15,151 nucleotides of DNA from positions 1-15,151 of the forward strand of contig JAFWEA010000103.1 in the NCBI GenBank assembly GCA_017543005.1, read 5' to 3'. This document shows positions 1 to 7,266 of the stretch, one piece after another. How positions within the stretch are numbered: position 1 is the stretch's first letter; each line of letters begins with the position of its first letter. The DNA is from Solobacterium sp. GTDB taxonomy: Bacteria; Bacillota_I; Bacilli_A; Erysipelotrichales; Erysipelotrichaceae. The notes under the pieces are model-generated. The model did no database searches. It saw only the letters and a program-made list of their open reading frames with translations, and had not been told where the DNA came from. Made by a program: the position numbers and the translations under genes.

Positions 1-49
1 CTACCAGCAGTCTCGGACTGCTGTACTGGTAATAAAATTCACTGAACAT
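1..49 (-). CDS. Start of an unidentified protein, cut by the left edge
   Basis: An ATG at 49-47 opens a frame that stays open to the window edge and begins MFSEFYYQYSSPRLLV. A GGAGAACGG sequence at 52-60 lies just upstream at ribosome-binding distance, and the ATG follows the rsmI stop by only 12 bases, so this is most likely the next gene of the same operon. Sixteen residues are too few to name it. The Y-x-x-S-P pattern faintly recalls the N-terminus of O6-alkylguanine-DNA alkyltransferases, but the usual glycine after S-P is missing and I would not annotate it so. An 8-bp perfect hairpin (5-12 with 16-23) falls inside these first codons. Confidence 0.5.
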   Translation of the reverse strand, partial: MFSEFYYQYSSPRLLV

Positions 50-61
50 ATCCGTTCTCCG

Positions 62-916
62 TCAGTTTTCCTGCTGGTGCACCAGTTCGTAAATCTTGTT
101 TTTGGAGACGCCTGTCTCGGAAGCGATCTGCCGGATGGCGGCCGATGTTGTCATGCCGGCTGCCACCGCCTCATTGACCATGGTCAGGATTTCCCCGTAG
201 TCCACGTCACTGGAATAATCGTCCCGGTTGCCTTCGATCACGACGACCATCTCGCCCTTCAGCCCTGCCAGTTCCGGCAGAAGTTCACGGATGGTGCCGC
301 GCAGGAATTCCTCGTGCATCTTGGTCAGTTCCCGGGCAATGCAGCACCGCCGGTCCCCGAGCACCTCGAGGCAGTTCTTCATCATCTTCTCGATCCGGTG
401 CGGGGCCTCATAGAAGATCAGGGTCATCGGATAGCTGCGGTACTCCCGCAGTTTTTTCAGACAGTCGGTCCGCCCGGCCGGCAGGAACCCCGCAAACAGG
501 AACGGCTGCACGACCAGGCCGCTGGCCACCAGCGCGTTGAGCATGGCATTGGGGCCGGAAAGCGGCACGACGTTGAAACCCATCGCCGAAGCCTCACTGA
601 CCACCCGCTGGCCCGGATCACTGATCAGCGGATAGCCGGCATCACTGATCAGGGCAACGTTATGGCCCTGGGACAGCAGGTTGATGATGCCCTTGGCGGC
701 CGGATCCTCGTTAAAATTCTGATAGGTGATCAGCCGGTTCTTGATCTCAAAATGTTTGAGCAGCTGCCCCGATGTCCTGGTATCCTCGCAGGCAATCACA
801 TCCACGCTCTTCAGCACTTCGATGGCCCGCGGGGTCATCTCGGACAGGTTGCCGATCGGGGTCGGCACCAGGTACAGGGTCGGCTTGTCGTTTTCAAAAC
901 TCTTCTGCCGGTTCAC
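62..916 (-). CDS. rsmI: 16S rRNA (cytidine1402-2'-O)-methyltransferase RsmI
   Basis: This S-adenosylmethionine-dependent enzyme 2'-O-methylates C1402 in the decoding centre of 16S rRNA. The 284-residue product has the usual RsmI length and family signatures: LVPTPIGNL near residue 16, ACEDTRTSG near 42, ISDAGYPLISDPG near 90, PLSGPNAM near 118 and FYEAPHRI near 168. A short C-terminal helix-turn-helix-like segment (SAAIRQIASETGVSKNKIYE) is also typical. The start is a GTG at 916-914. It overlaps the ricT stop (GTGA) and is preceded by AAGGGAG at good spacing, so translation is probably coupled to ricT. In Bacillus subtilis this region also carries yabA and a tRNA methyltransferase gene between ricT and rsmI; both are absent here. 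Identity is secure. Confidence 0.96.
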   Translation of the reverse strand: MNRQKSFENDKPTLYLVPTPIGNLSEMTPRAIEVLKSVDVIACEDTRTSGQLLKHFEIKNRLITYQNFNEDPAAKGIINLLSQGHNVALISDAGYPLISDPGQRVVSEASAMGFNVVPLSGPNAMLNALVASGLVVQPFLFAGFLPAGRTDCLKKLREYRSYPMTLIFYEAPHRIEKMMKNCLEVLGDRRCCIARELTKMHEEFLRGTIRELLPELAGLKGEMVVVIEGNRDDYSSDVDYGEILTMVNEAVAAGMTTSAAIRQIASETGVSKNKIYELVHQQEN

Positions 917-2193
917 TTCGTTTCTCCCTTGGCTTCCGCGGCTCTGGTCCGGGAGGACTTGAAGCTGCGGACAGTCACGTTCGGATTATTCCTGGCTTCT
1001 TCCTTCAGCTTGTTCGGCTGCCGGTTCTGATTCTGGTTCCGGCGGCTGCGGTTATTCGCCTGCTGGTTGTTGGCATTCTTCTTTTGCTGGGCATTGGCCT
1101 GGCGCTTTTCGCCGTTCTGCGGCTTTTCCTGCTTGCGCTCCTTAACCGGACGGGCCGGACGGTTGGCGCTTTGTTCCCTTGCCTTGAAGGCCGGGGATGC
1201 CGCAAAGCTCAGCTCGGCCGGGGACAGTTCCTCCGGCTTGCCGGCCCGTTCAGCCGGCTGGTTCGGATGGGCCGTATTGCGGATCACCTGCTTGGGCGCC
1301 CGGGAGCCGCGCTTGGCCAGGGTCACACCCTTGCGCACTTCCGCCTTGGTCTTCAGATCATCAATGGTAATGATCTGGAAGGTCTCGGCGTTTTCAATCC
1401 GGGCCTCGTTGGTCATGACATTCATGGAGGTCACCCGGTACATTTCGCCTTCGTATTCGACGTGGGCCCCCATCTTCGGCAGGCCTTCGGTCAGGATCTT
1501 ATAGTCATCATCTTCATATTTCAGACAGCACATGAGCTTCCCGCACATACCGGAGAGCTTCTCGATATTCAGCGCCAGCAGCTGGTTTTTGGCCATGTTG
1601 ATGGAGATGACATCAAAGTGGTTCTTGAAACGGCTGCAGCAGCACTCCATGCCGCACATGCCGATGCCGCCGACCATTCTCGCCTTGTCACGCTCGCCGA
1701 TCTGCCGCAGTTCGATCTTGCAGTGCAGCCGGGCATTGAGCCTTCGCAGCAGTTCCCGGAAGTCCACCCGCTGGTCCGCCACATAGATAAACAGGATCTT
1801 CGAGCGGTCCAGGGTATAATCGGCACTCTGCAGGTTCATCTTCAGATCCAGCGCCGCGATCTCTTCCTCGCAGATCTTAAAGGCTTCCTCGGCCAGCTTG
1901 AAATTGCGCTCATGCGCTTCCCGGTCCGCGGCTGACGCCCTGCGCAGCACCGGCTTCAGCGGCATCCGGGGCGGAAACTTCTCCGTGCTTAACGGCACGG
2001 CCTGGCATTCACCCAGTTCCACACCCTGCGCGGTTTCGACGATGACCTTGTCACCCTGGGCCAGGTCTTCCATATCCGTTCCGAACGAATACGGCCTGGT
2101 GCTGTTATGGAATTTCACCGGAACGACAAACGGATAAATCGTGTTATCGATTTTTTCCGGCTGTTCCGTCTGTTCTCTGACTGCTTCACTCAT
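913..2193 (-). CDS. ricT: PSP1-domain protein RicT (YaaT) with long basic tail
   Basis: RicT (YaaT) belongs to the PSP1 family. In Bacillus it forms the Fe-S RicA-RicF-RicT complex that works with RNase Y in mRNA maturation and affects competence, sporulation and biofilm formation. Here the PSP1 core covers about residues 20-290, with the conserved cysteine clusters at C180, C184-186, C217, C222 and C223 (MCGMECCCSRF and GMCGKLMCC). Residues 300-426 form a low-complexity tail rich in K, R, N and Q, absent from the roughly 275-residue Bacillus protein. I chose the ATG at 2193 because GGGAGGT lies about 9 bases upstream and the ATG overlaps the holB stop as ATGA. A GTG at 2211 would place that ribosome site inside the gene. 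The family call is secure; the tail's role is unknown. Confidence 0.93.
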   Translation of the reverse strand: MSEAVREQTEQPEKIDNTIYPFVVPVKFHNSTRPYSFGTDMEDLAQGDKVIVETAQGVELGECQAVPLSTEKFPPRMPLKPVLRRASAADREAHERNFKLAEEAFKICEEEIAALDLKMNLQSADYTLDRSKILFIYVADQRVDFRELLRRLNARLHCKIELRQIGERDKARMVGGIGMCGMECCCSRFKNHFDVISINMAKNQLLALNIEKLSGMCGKLMCCLKYEDDDYKILTEGLPKMGAHVEYEGEMYRVTSMNVMTNEARIENAETFQIITIDDLKTKAEVRKGVTLAKRGSRAPKQVIRNTAHPNQPAERAGKPEELSPAELSFAASPAFKAREQSANRPARPVKERKQEKPQNGEKRQANAQQKKNANNQQANNRSRRNQNQNRQPNKLKEEARNNPNVTVRSFKSSRTRAAEAKGETK

Positions 2194-3272
2194 TCTTCTG
2201 TTACCTCCCACCGGTACATGGCCTGGGCCAGCACAAGGCTCAGGTCATTGTTCCGGTTGCACCGGTCCCGCTGCTCCGCCGCAATGCGCATCCGCGCGGC
2301 CAGCCGGGCCGGATCTGTCTTTCTGTCTCTCTGCATCGCCTGCCGGTACCAGTCAGGGCCGGCCTCATGTCCCGTGATGACATCCCGGTAATACTGCACC
2401 AGGGCTCCGAAGAACCAGGTCAGTATATCCAGGTTGACATCCTTGTCGGTACTGCGGATCCGCAGATCGTAATCGGTCAGCACCATCCGGGGATCCCCTT
2501 CGGCCCCCAGAAACTGCTTCAGCATCGTTCTTGTTTTCTGCCATGCTTCGCCGGCCGCCATGTCCGCCAGCCCGTCCAGGCTGTAAACCAGATGGGACAG
2601 CAGGTAGGCATCTTCCGCATCCAGTCCCTCTTCTTTCGCCGCCGCTTCATAGACAGCCGGGGCCAGGGAGTGGAACGGAATGCCGACACAGCGGGAAATC
2701 ACCGTCGGCAGAAGCCGCTCGATATTGTCGGTCGTCAGGATGGCATAGACATCCGGGGCCGGTTCCTCAAGGAACTTGAGCAGCCCGTTCATGGCGCCGA
2801 TGCTCATATTCTCGGCATGCAGGATGATGTAGACCTTGCGGCCGCCCGTCTCCGCCGCTGTCCGCGAGAACAGCGAACTGACGCTCTGCACCTTCTCGAG
2901 CGAAATCATCTCTTTCCGATAGCCGTCCAGGACCAGCAGGTCGGCATGGTTGCGCATGGCCACCCGCTCGGCGGTTTCCCGTTCGGCCCCGGTCAGTGTC
3001 TCTTCGTCGATCAGATGATCCGCATGGAGAAAAATACTCGCTGCCAGCAGCACCGCCGCATCGCTCTTCAGGGCATTGCGCGGTCCGCTCAGCAGGTAGG
3101 CATGGGCCAGTTCCCCGGCACAGGCCCGGCTGAGAACCTCAAAAACCACCGGCTCCTCTGTTTCCAGAAGTCTCCGGTTCCGGATCCGGCGCTGCCGCAT
3201 GACCGATCGTTCCTCTGCCTGCAGCTTCGCCGTCAGGGCCGCATCTTTTTCCTTCGGCTCAGTTTTCTTCAT
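2190..3272 (-). CDS. holB: DNA polymerase III delta' subunit (clamp loader)
   Basis: Delta' is the stator subunit of the clamp loader that opens the sliding clamp during chromosome replication. The 360-residue product shows the AAA+/RFC-like signatures: HAYLLSGP (57-64), KVYIILHAENMS (146-157), NGLLKFLEEPAP (162-173) and the sensor region LPTVISRC (188-195). The Walker A position reads GPRNALKS, a degenerate loop, as expected of a delta' subunit that does not hydrolyse ATP. The cysteine-rich zinc module usually found after the P-loop is missing: residues 80-112 contain no cysteine. The first 35 residues are a basic extension. The start at 3272 (AAGGGA upstream) overlaps tmk by 14 bases; an upstream start at 3335 lies deep inside tmk and is unlikely. 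Placement after tmk is classic for Bacillota. Confidence 0.92.
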   Translation of the reverse strand: MKKTEPKEKDAALTAKLQAEERSVMRQRRIRNRRLLETEEPVVFEVLSRACAGELAHAYLLSGPRNALKSDAAVLLAASIFLHADHLIDEETLTGAERETAERVAMRNHADLLVLDGYRKEMISLEKVQSVSSLFSRTAAETGGRKVYIILHAENMSIGAMNGLLKFLEEPAPDVYAILTTDNIERLLPTVISRCVGIPFHSLAPAVYEAAAKEEGLDAEDAYLLSHLVYSLDGLADMAAGEAWQKTRTMLKQFLGAEGDPRMVLTDYDLRIRSTDKDVNLDILTWFFGALVQYYRDVITGHEAGPDWYRQAMQRDRKTDPARLAARMRIAAEQRDRCNRNNDLSLVLAQAMYRWEVTEE

Positions 3273-3891
3273 CGAGAAGTCCCTTGACGATATGAAACGC
3301 TTCCGCAATGACTTCTTCCGCCGGCCTTGACGCATCCACGATGATCATGCGGTCGGCATATTTCCGGATAATCTGCTGATATCCGTTCCATACATCCTGA
3401 TGAAAGCTCAGGCCTTCCTGATCAAGCCGGTCCAGGAACGACCGTCCCTTGATCCGCTGCAGGCCGGTGGCCGCATCGATATCCAGATAGATCGTCTTGT
3501 CCGGCATCCACTCGTCAATCGCAAAGCGGTTGATCGAGAAGACTTCATCAATTCCGAGATGTCTGCCGCAGCCCTGGTAGGCCAGCGAACTGTCCACGAA
3601 CCGGTCACTGATCACATGCGTGCCGTTCTGCAGCGCCGGCAGGATCACTTCGACCAGGTGCTGACGCCGGCTGGCCGCATAGAGCAGCGCTTCGGTCCTG
3701 GCATCCATGGCCGTATTGGCCGGATCCAGAATCACATCCCGGATTTCTTCGGCGATGGTGCTGCCGCCCGGTTCCCGGGTATAGCGGACCGGATAACCTG
3801 CTTTTTCCAGCAGTTCCGTCACAGCCGTACTGACAGTCGTCTTGCCGCTGCCGTCCGGCCCTTCAAATGTAATGAATTTTCCACGTTTCAT
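3259..3891 (-). CDS. tmk: Thymidylate kinase
   Basis: This enzyme phosphorylates dTMP to dTDP with ATP, an essential step of dTTP synthesis. The 210-residue product has the P-loop FEGPDGSGKTT (9-19), the REPGGS motif binding the nucleotide, DRFVDSSLAYQG (the DRY/DRF motif) and a LID-like segment RSFLDRLDQEG. I placed the start at the ATG of MKRGKF (3891). The frame extends 15 codons further upstream, but those codons run across the promoter and have no ribosome site. The chosen ATG also has no Shine-Dalgarno sequence: a TGTTATAAT element ends only 9 bases before it, so the transcript is probably leaderless. It is the first gene of the tmk-holB-ricT-rsmI unit. Identity is secure. Confidence 0.96.
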   Translation of the reverse strand: MKRGKFITFEGPDGSGKTTVSTAVTELLEKAGYPVRYTREPGGSTIAEEIRDVILDPANTAMDARTEALLYAASRRQHLVEVILPALQNGTHVISDRFVDSSLAYQGCGRHLGIDEVFSINRFAIDEWMPDKTIYLDIDAATGLQRIKGRSFLDRLDQEGLSFHQDVWNGYQQIIRKYADRMIIVDASRPAEEVIAEAFHIVKGLLDEEN

Positions 3892-3900
3892 ATGTAGAAA

Positions 3901-3909
3901 ATTATAACA
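3901..3909 (-). promoter_or_regulatory. Extended -10 promoter for the tmk operon
   Basis: On the minus strand the sequence reads TGTTATAAT, a perfect extended -10 element (TG-N-TATAAT). No convincing -35 is present at 16-18 bp. Transcription would begin near 3895-3893, only 2-4 bases before the tmk ATG at 3891. The element lies in the gap between the redoxin terminator and tmk, where a promoter is needed. Confidence 0.7.
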
Positions 3910-3946
3910 CGGATTGTCTGAATCATACGAACCCACTCTTCCACAG

Positions 3947-3971
3947 AAAAACTTCTGCCCTGAGGCAGAAG
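3947..3971 (-). terminator. Rho-independent terminator after the redoxin gene
   Basis: Read on the minus strand, CTTCTGCC pairs perfectly with GGCAGAAG across a TCAG loop and is followed by TTTTT. Flanking bases (CACAGAAA with TTTCTGTG, 3943-3980) can lengthen the stem. It lies 27 bases past the redoxin stop and would end the potassium operon before the tmk promoter. Confidence 0.85.
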
Positions 3972-3998
3972 CTTTCTGTGTCTTGTCAGTTGTATTTC

Positions 3999-4550
3999 TT
4001 ACAGCATGGCCAGCACATCGTCCACGGAAGGCATGTCGCCGCCGTCCTTGGCATAATGTGCATATGTGACAACGCCCTTGTCATCCAGGATGAACAGGGC
4101 CGGCAGCTGCAGTTCATCGCCTTCGTAGTCACCGTGTGTGAAACCGGCTTCCTTGATGGCGGCGAAGAGCTTCTTGGATTCTTCCGGATCCCGGTTACCG
4201 CGCAGGCCTTCCATGTCGGCTGCCGGCTTGATATCCAGGGTCTTGTAGAATTCCATTGCTGTATCGGCAACGATGTCGAACTTCAGGTCGATGTTTCTTT
4301 CACCCAGGTAGTCCTGGATGTGCTGCGGATCCGACTGCATGACCATCAGGACCTTGGCATCCTTGGCCAGGAATTCATCATAACGGTTGTTGATCTGCCA
4401 GGCGCTGTAGCTGCAGGTCGGGCAGCCGATGTAGCGCAGAACCCAGATGATGGTCTTGCCGCCCAGGTAGTCACTCAGATGCTTGCCGGTGGAATAACCG
4501 GTGTCGAAAGCGAAATTCGGCATGGTTTCGCCGACGTTGATTCTTGCCAT
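3999..4550 (-). CDS. AhpC/TSA-type redoxin (peroxiredoxin-like)
   Basis: The 183-residue protein has a thioredoxin-fold redoxin pattern. It opens with VGETMPNFAFDT (6-17), followed by IIWVLRYIGCPTCSYS (34-49), where C43 and C46 form a CPTC active site after the first strand. Further on come VLMVMQSDPQ and LPALFILDDKGVV. It probably reduces peroxides or disulfides in the cytoplasm; no signal peptide is seen. The RYIGCPTC context resembles peroxiredoxin-like family proteins more than classical AhpC, whose motif is PxxxTxxC. The start at 4550 has GAGGAAA upstream. It follows the response regulator by 47 bases and has its own possible -10 (TATAAT at 4577-4582), so it may be transcribed both with and apart from the potassium genes. 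The exact substrate is unknown. Confidence 0.85.
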   Translation of the reverse strand: MARINVGETMPNFAFDTGYSTGKHLSDYLGGKTIIWVLRYIGCPTCSYSAWQINNRYDEFLAKDAKVLMVMQSDPQHIQDYLGERNIDLKFDIVADTAMEFYKTLDIKPAADMEGLRGNRDPEESKKLFAAIKEAGFTHGDYEGDELQLPALFILDDKGVVTYAHYAKDGGDMPSVDDVLAML

Positions 4551-4576
4551 ATTTATTTCCTCATCTTTCTGTTTTT

Positions 4577-4582
4577 ATTATA
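4577..4582 (-). promoter_or_regulatory. Possible -10 element for the redoxin gene
   Basis: A perfect TATAAT on the minus strand in AT-rich sequence, about 27 bases before the redoxin ATG, fits a start near 4570. The -35 hexamer at 17 bp spacing would be ATGAAT, a poor match lying inside the end of the response regulator gene. No terminator is visible between the two genes, so read-through is also likely. Confidence 0.4.
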
Positions 4583-4597
4583 TGGGAAATCGAAAGG

Positions 4598-5311
4598 TTA
4601 TTCATCATCACTGCTCTCTTTTCTGATCATCTGATAGCCGATGCCGATATGGGTGCGGATGATTCCTTCCCCGCTGTCCGGGGAACTGATCTTCTTGCGC
4701 AGGGAATTCATATAGACCCGCAGGGAACCGATATCGGTTTCCATGCCGGTGCCCCAGATCCGGTCAATGATGAACGAATGGGTCAGCACCTTGCCGGCAT
4801 TGTCCGCCAGCAGGCATAAAAGCTTGTATTCAATCGGGGTCAGATGGATTTCCTCACCGCCTACACTGACCAGGTTGCTTACCTTATCGATGGCCAGCTG
4901 GCCGTTGACGAACACGGCATTTTCCGTTTCCCGCTGTGCCTGGAACTCCAGCCGGCGGGCCGCCGCCCGGATACGGGCCAGGAGTTCGTCAATGGAAAAC
5001 GGTTTGGTCAGATAATCATCCGCCCCGTTGTCCAATGCCTCGATCTTGTCGCTGTCCTCACCGCGGGCACTGATGATGATAATCATCGCCGTCGACCAGG
5101 AGCGGACAGTCCGGATCACTTCGATCCCGTCGATATCCGGCAGGCCCAGATCCAGCAGGATCAGCTCCGGCTGCAGCGATGCGCACATCGCCACGGCTTC
5201 ATTGCCGGTGGCTGCCCAGGCATATGTGTAGCCATGGATTTTCAGTGTGGTTGAAATCAGGTTGGCAATGGACCTGTCATCCTCCACCACCAGAATCTTG
5301 ATGTCCTTCAT
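4598..5311 (-). CDS. kdpE: KdpE-like OmpR-family response regulator
   Basis: This 237-residue transcription factor has a receiver domain (about 3-118) with acidic residues D11/D12, phospho-acceptor D54 in LLDLGLPDIDG, S81 and K103 in the LTKPF motif. A winged-helix DNA-binding domain of the OmpR/PhoB type follows (about 130-230: LTPIEYKLLCLLADNAGKVL and THIGIGYQM). It is paired with the KdpD-like kinase just upstream, which names it. I chose the ATG at 5311 because GGGAGGT stands 8 bases before it and the ATG overlaps the kinase stop as ATGA; a start at 5326 would lie inside the kinase gene. With no kdpFABC genes here, its likely target is its own operon, through the repeat array upstream of ktrB. 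The symbol reflects similarity, not proven function. Confidence 0.9.
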   Translation of the reverse strand: MKDIKILVVEDDRSIANLISTTLKIHGYTYAWAATGNEAVAMCASLQPELILLDLGLPDIDGIEVIRTVRSWSTAMIIIISARGEDSDKIEALDNGADDYLTKPFSIDELLARIRAAARRLEFQAQRETENAVFVNGQLAIDKVSNLVSVGGEEIHLTPIEYKLLCLLADNAGKVLTHSFIIDRIWGTGMETDIGSLRVYMNSLRKKISSPDSGEGIIRTHIGIGYQMIRKESSDDE

Positions 5312-7257
5312 GCCTGTACCTCCCATGCCTTCAAACTGAGCCGGAATACCGTGCCATGCGGCTGATTGTCAGCCACCGCAATGGTGCCGCCGTGGGCCTT
5401 GAGGATCTCCTGACAGAGGTTCAGCCCGATGCCCATGCTGCGGCTGCTGTCGGACAGCGTATGCCGCCCGATATAGAACAGATCAAAGATATTTTCCTTT
5501 TCGGCGTCCGGTATCCCCTGCCCGGTATCCGCCACCAGGATTTCCACCAGACCGTCCTTTTTCTCTGCTGTGACGGTTACTTCCGTGCCGGCCGGGGTAT
5601 GCTTGACGGCATTGTCGAGCAGGTTGATCAGCACCTGCATGATCAGTTTCGCGTCCATCCTGGCCAGGCAGTCCTCCGCCGGCGGGTCATACCGGATGAC
5701 ATGGTCCGGATGGGAACGGATATGCCGGAGGCTTTCGGCAATGACATCACCGGCACTCTCCACCGACAGATTCAGCCCGCCGTCACTGCCGAGCCGGGTC
5801 ATCGCCAGGATGTTTTCCATCTGGTCCTTCAGCCAGGAGGCGTCCTCTTCCATGTCTTCGTAGATGCGCTGGCGGTCCTCTTTGCTCATGGCATCGGCCA
5901 TGGCCGCCAGGTTTGCCGCATTGCCGCTGATGGAGGTCAGCGGGGTGCGCAGGTCATGGGACAGTGATCTGAGCAGGCCGGCCCGCAGTCTTTCTTTCTC
6001 GGCTGCCGCCCGGGCATCATTGCGTTCCCGGTCAATCCGTTCCTTGTCCAGGGCCATGATTCCCTCATGCACAATGGACTGCAGGATCGTGCTTTCAAAA
6101 TCTGTAAAATTGCGGCCGTTCATCTCTACCCCGATCACCCCGTAGCGGTGATCATCGGAGTACAGGCTGAAATACCGGCTGAGATACTCCGGGTAATGCG
6201 AGGTGTAAGCCCCGGAATGATGGTCATTCTCAAATGTCCACTGCACGGCGTCCATTTCTTTCTGCAGATGCCGCAGGTCCGGCTCCTGATCATCGGCGGC
6301 GTAAATCTCCGGCAGCCCGGTGATGTGATCGGGACTGTAGAACCGGATGGTCCGGTTCAGCAGGTGTTTGAGCTGCAGGCAGAGAACCTGCATGATCTCA
6401 TCGGCCGTGCCGGCCTGTTCCAGCTGTTCCGTCGTGTTCAGCAGAACCCGGGCCTGATAGGCATTTTCCGCCGAAATCCGGGCAATATTCTTCATCCGGA
6501 TCGCCAGGGAACTGGTGATCAGGGCCGCGGTTACCGTGACCAGATACGTCACCAGGTATTCCGGGTCATAGACCAGCAGGGTGAACCGGGGATCAATAAA
6601 CAGGAAATTGAACAGCAGGATATACAGCACCGCTGCCAGGATCCCGAAAAACTGATGCGAAGTCAGCAATGATGCCACCAGCACCGCCAACAGGTAGATG
6701 GTAATGATATTTGCGTTGCTGAAGCGGGACTGGTCAAACCAGACCGACAGCAGCGTGGATACCGTCATGATCAGGACAACCGTCAGGAAGTCCCTGATGT
6801 TCCAGACCGGCCCGATTCTGCCTTCCGGGAGCCTGGCCGCATCTGAGGCCCGGCTGTCGGGAATGATATGGATGTCTGTCTCCGGCAGGTAATTCATCAG
6901 CTTTTCGCCCATGGACCGCCGGGGCTGGAAGCGATGCTGCGGGGCCGAACTGCCGACAAACAGGTCGGTGATCTTCAGCCGTTTGGCATATTCCGAAATG
7001 GACAGCGCAATATCGGAACTGGTCAGGGTCTGCACATCAAAACCGTTCTGCCGGGCAAAACGGAAATTGTCCTGCAGCTGATAATCTGTCGCTTCCGGCT
7101 GTCCGGCCGGCCGCACATACAAAGCTACGGCAGCGGCTGTGCCGGGGGTTACCATGCGGGCGGCTGCCCGGATCACCCGCTGACAGCTGGGCGAGCCGGA
7201 AAGGCACACCATGATCGCCGGCCCGTTCCTGTTTTCCTGTTCCGTCATCATGCTCAT
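5308..7257 (-). CDS. kdpD: KdpD-like sensor histidine kinase lacking the N-terminal KdpD domain
   Basis: The 649-residue protein has the second half of the KdpD architecture. A universal-stress-protein-like domain (about 14-133) is followed by four closely spaced membrane segments (about 155-255, DUF4118-like), a GAF-like region (about 275-400), a HisKA domain with H434 in SLSHDLRTPLTSI, and an ATPase domain with LINLLDNAVKHTP, DTGQGIP and GIGLNLCQEIL. Full-length KdpD is near 900 residues; the missing part is the N-terminal KdpD domain with its Walker motifs. The gene starts 9 bases after the preceding stop, so this is a natural short form or a choice of start, not an obvious broken gene. 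No clear Shine-Dalgarno precedes the ATG at 7257. In Staphylococcus aureus the Usp domain binds c-di-AMP; a related but degenerate motif is visible here (S20, S22, A43-Y47). It overlaps the regulator gene by 4 bases. Confidence 0.92.
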   Translation of the reverse strand: MSMMTEQENRNGPAIMVCLSGSPSCQRVIRAAARMVTPGTAAAVALYVRPAGQPEATDYQLQDNFRFARQNGFDVQTLTSSDIALSISEYAKRLKITDLFVGSSAPQHRFQPRRSMGEKLMNYLPETDIHIIPDSRASDAARLPEGRIGPVWNIRDFLTVVLIMTVSTLLSVWFDQSRFSNANIITIYLLAVLVASLLTSHQFFGILAAVLYILLFNFLFIDPRFTLLVYDPEYLVTYLVTVTAALITSSLAIRMKNIARISAENAYQARVLLNTTEQLEQAGTADEIMQVLCLQLKHLLNRTIRFYSPDHITGLPEIYAADDQEPDLRHLQKEMDAVQWTFENDHHSGAYTSHYPEYLSRYFSLYSDDHRYGVIGVEMNGRNFTDFESTILQSIVHEGIMALDKERIDRERNDARAAAEKERLRAGLLRSLSHDLRTPLTSISGNAANLAAMADAMSKEDRQRIYEDMEEDASWLKDQMENILAMTRLGSDGGLNLSVESAGDVIAESLRHIRSHPDHVIRYDPPAEDCLARMDAKLIMQVLINLLDNAVKHTPAGTEVTVTAEKKDGLVEILVADTGQGIPDAEKENIFDLFYIGRHTLSDSSRSMGIGLNLCQEILKAHGGTIAVADNQPHGTVFRLSLKAWEVQA

Positions 7258-7266
7258 TGTATCGTA

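Noticed and set aside
5..23. Perfect 8-bp hairpin CAGCAGTC/GACTGCTG considered as the rsmI operon terminator
   Set aside because: No T-tract follows on the minus strand, and the hairpin falls inside an open frame with a good ribosome site, so it is more likely coding sequence.
1018..1160. Tandem repeat or tract in the ricT 3' end as a mobile or CRISPR-like repeat
   Set aside because: The repetition comes from N/Q/R/K codons of the low-complexity tail; there are no regular repeat and spacer units.
77..1935. Long plus-strand frames opposite rsmI and ricT (317 and 387 codons), with similar ones opposite holB and tmk
   Set aside because: They mirror well-identified minus-strand genes, have low-complexity H/Q/R/G-rich products typical of antisense frames in GC-rich DNA, and lack ribosome sites.
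2194..2211. Upstream GTG start for ricT (18 bases longer)
   Set aside because: The GGGAGGT ribosome site would be inside the gene, and the ATG at 2193 gives a clean ATGA overlap with holB.
5308..7257. The KdpD-like gene as a pseudogene broken at its 5' end
   Set aside because: The frame is intact, it begins cleanly 9 bases after the preceding gene, and all catalytic motifs are present, so a natural short architecture is more likely.
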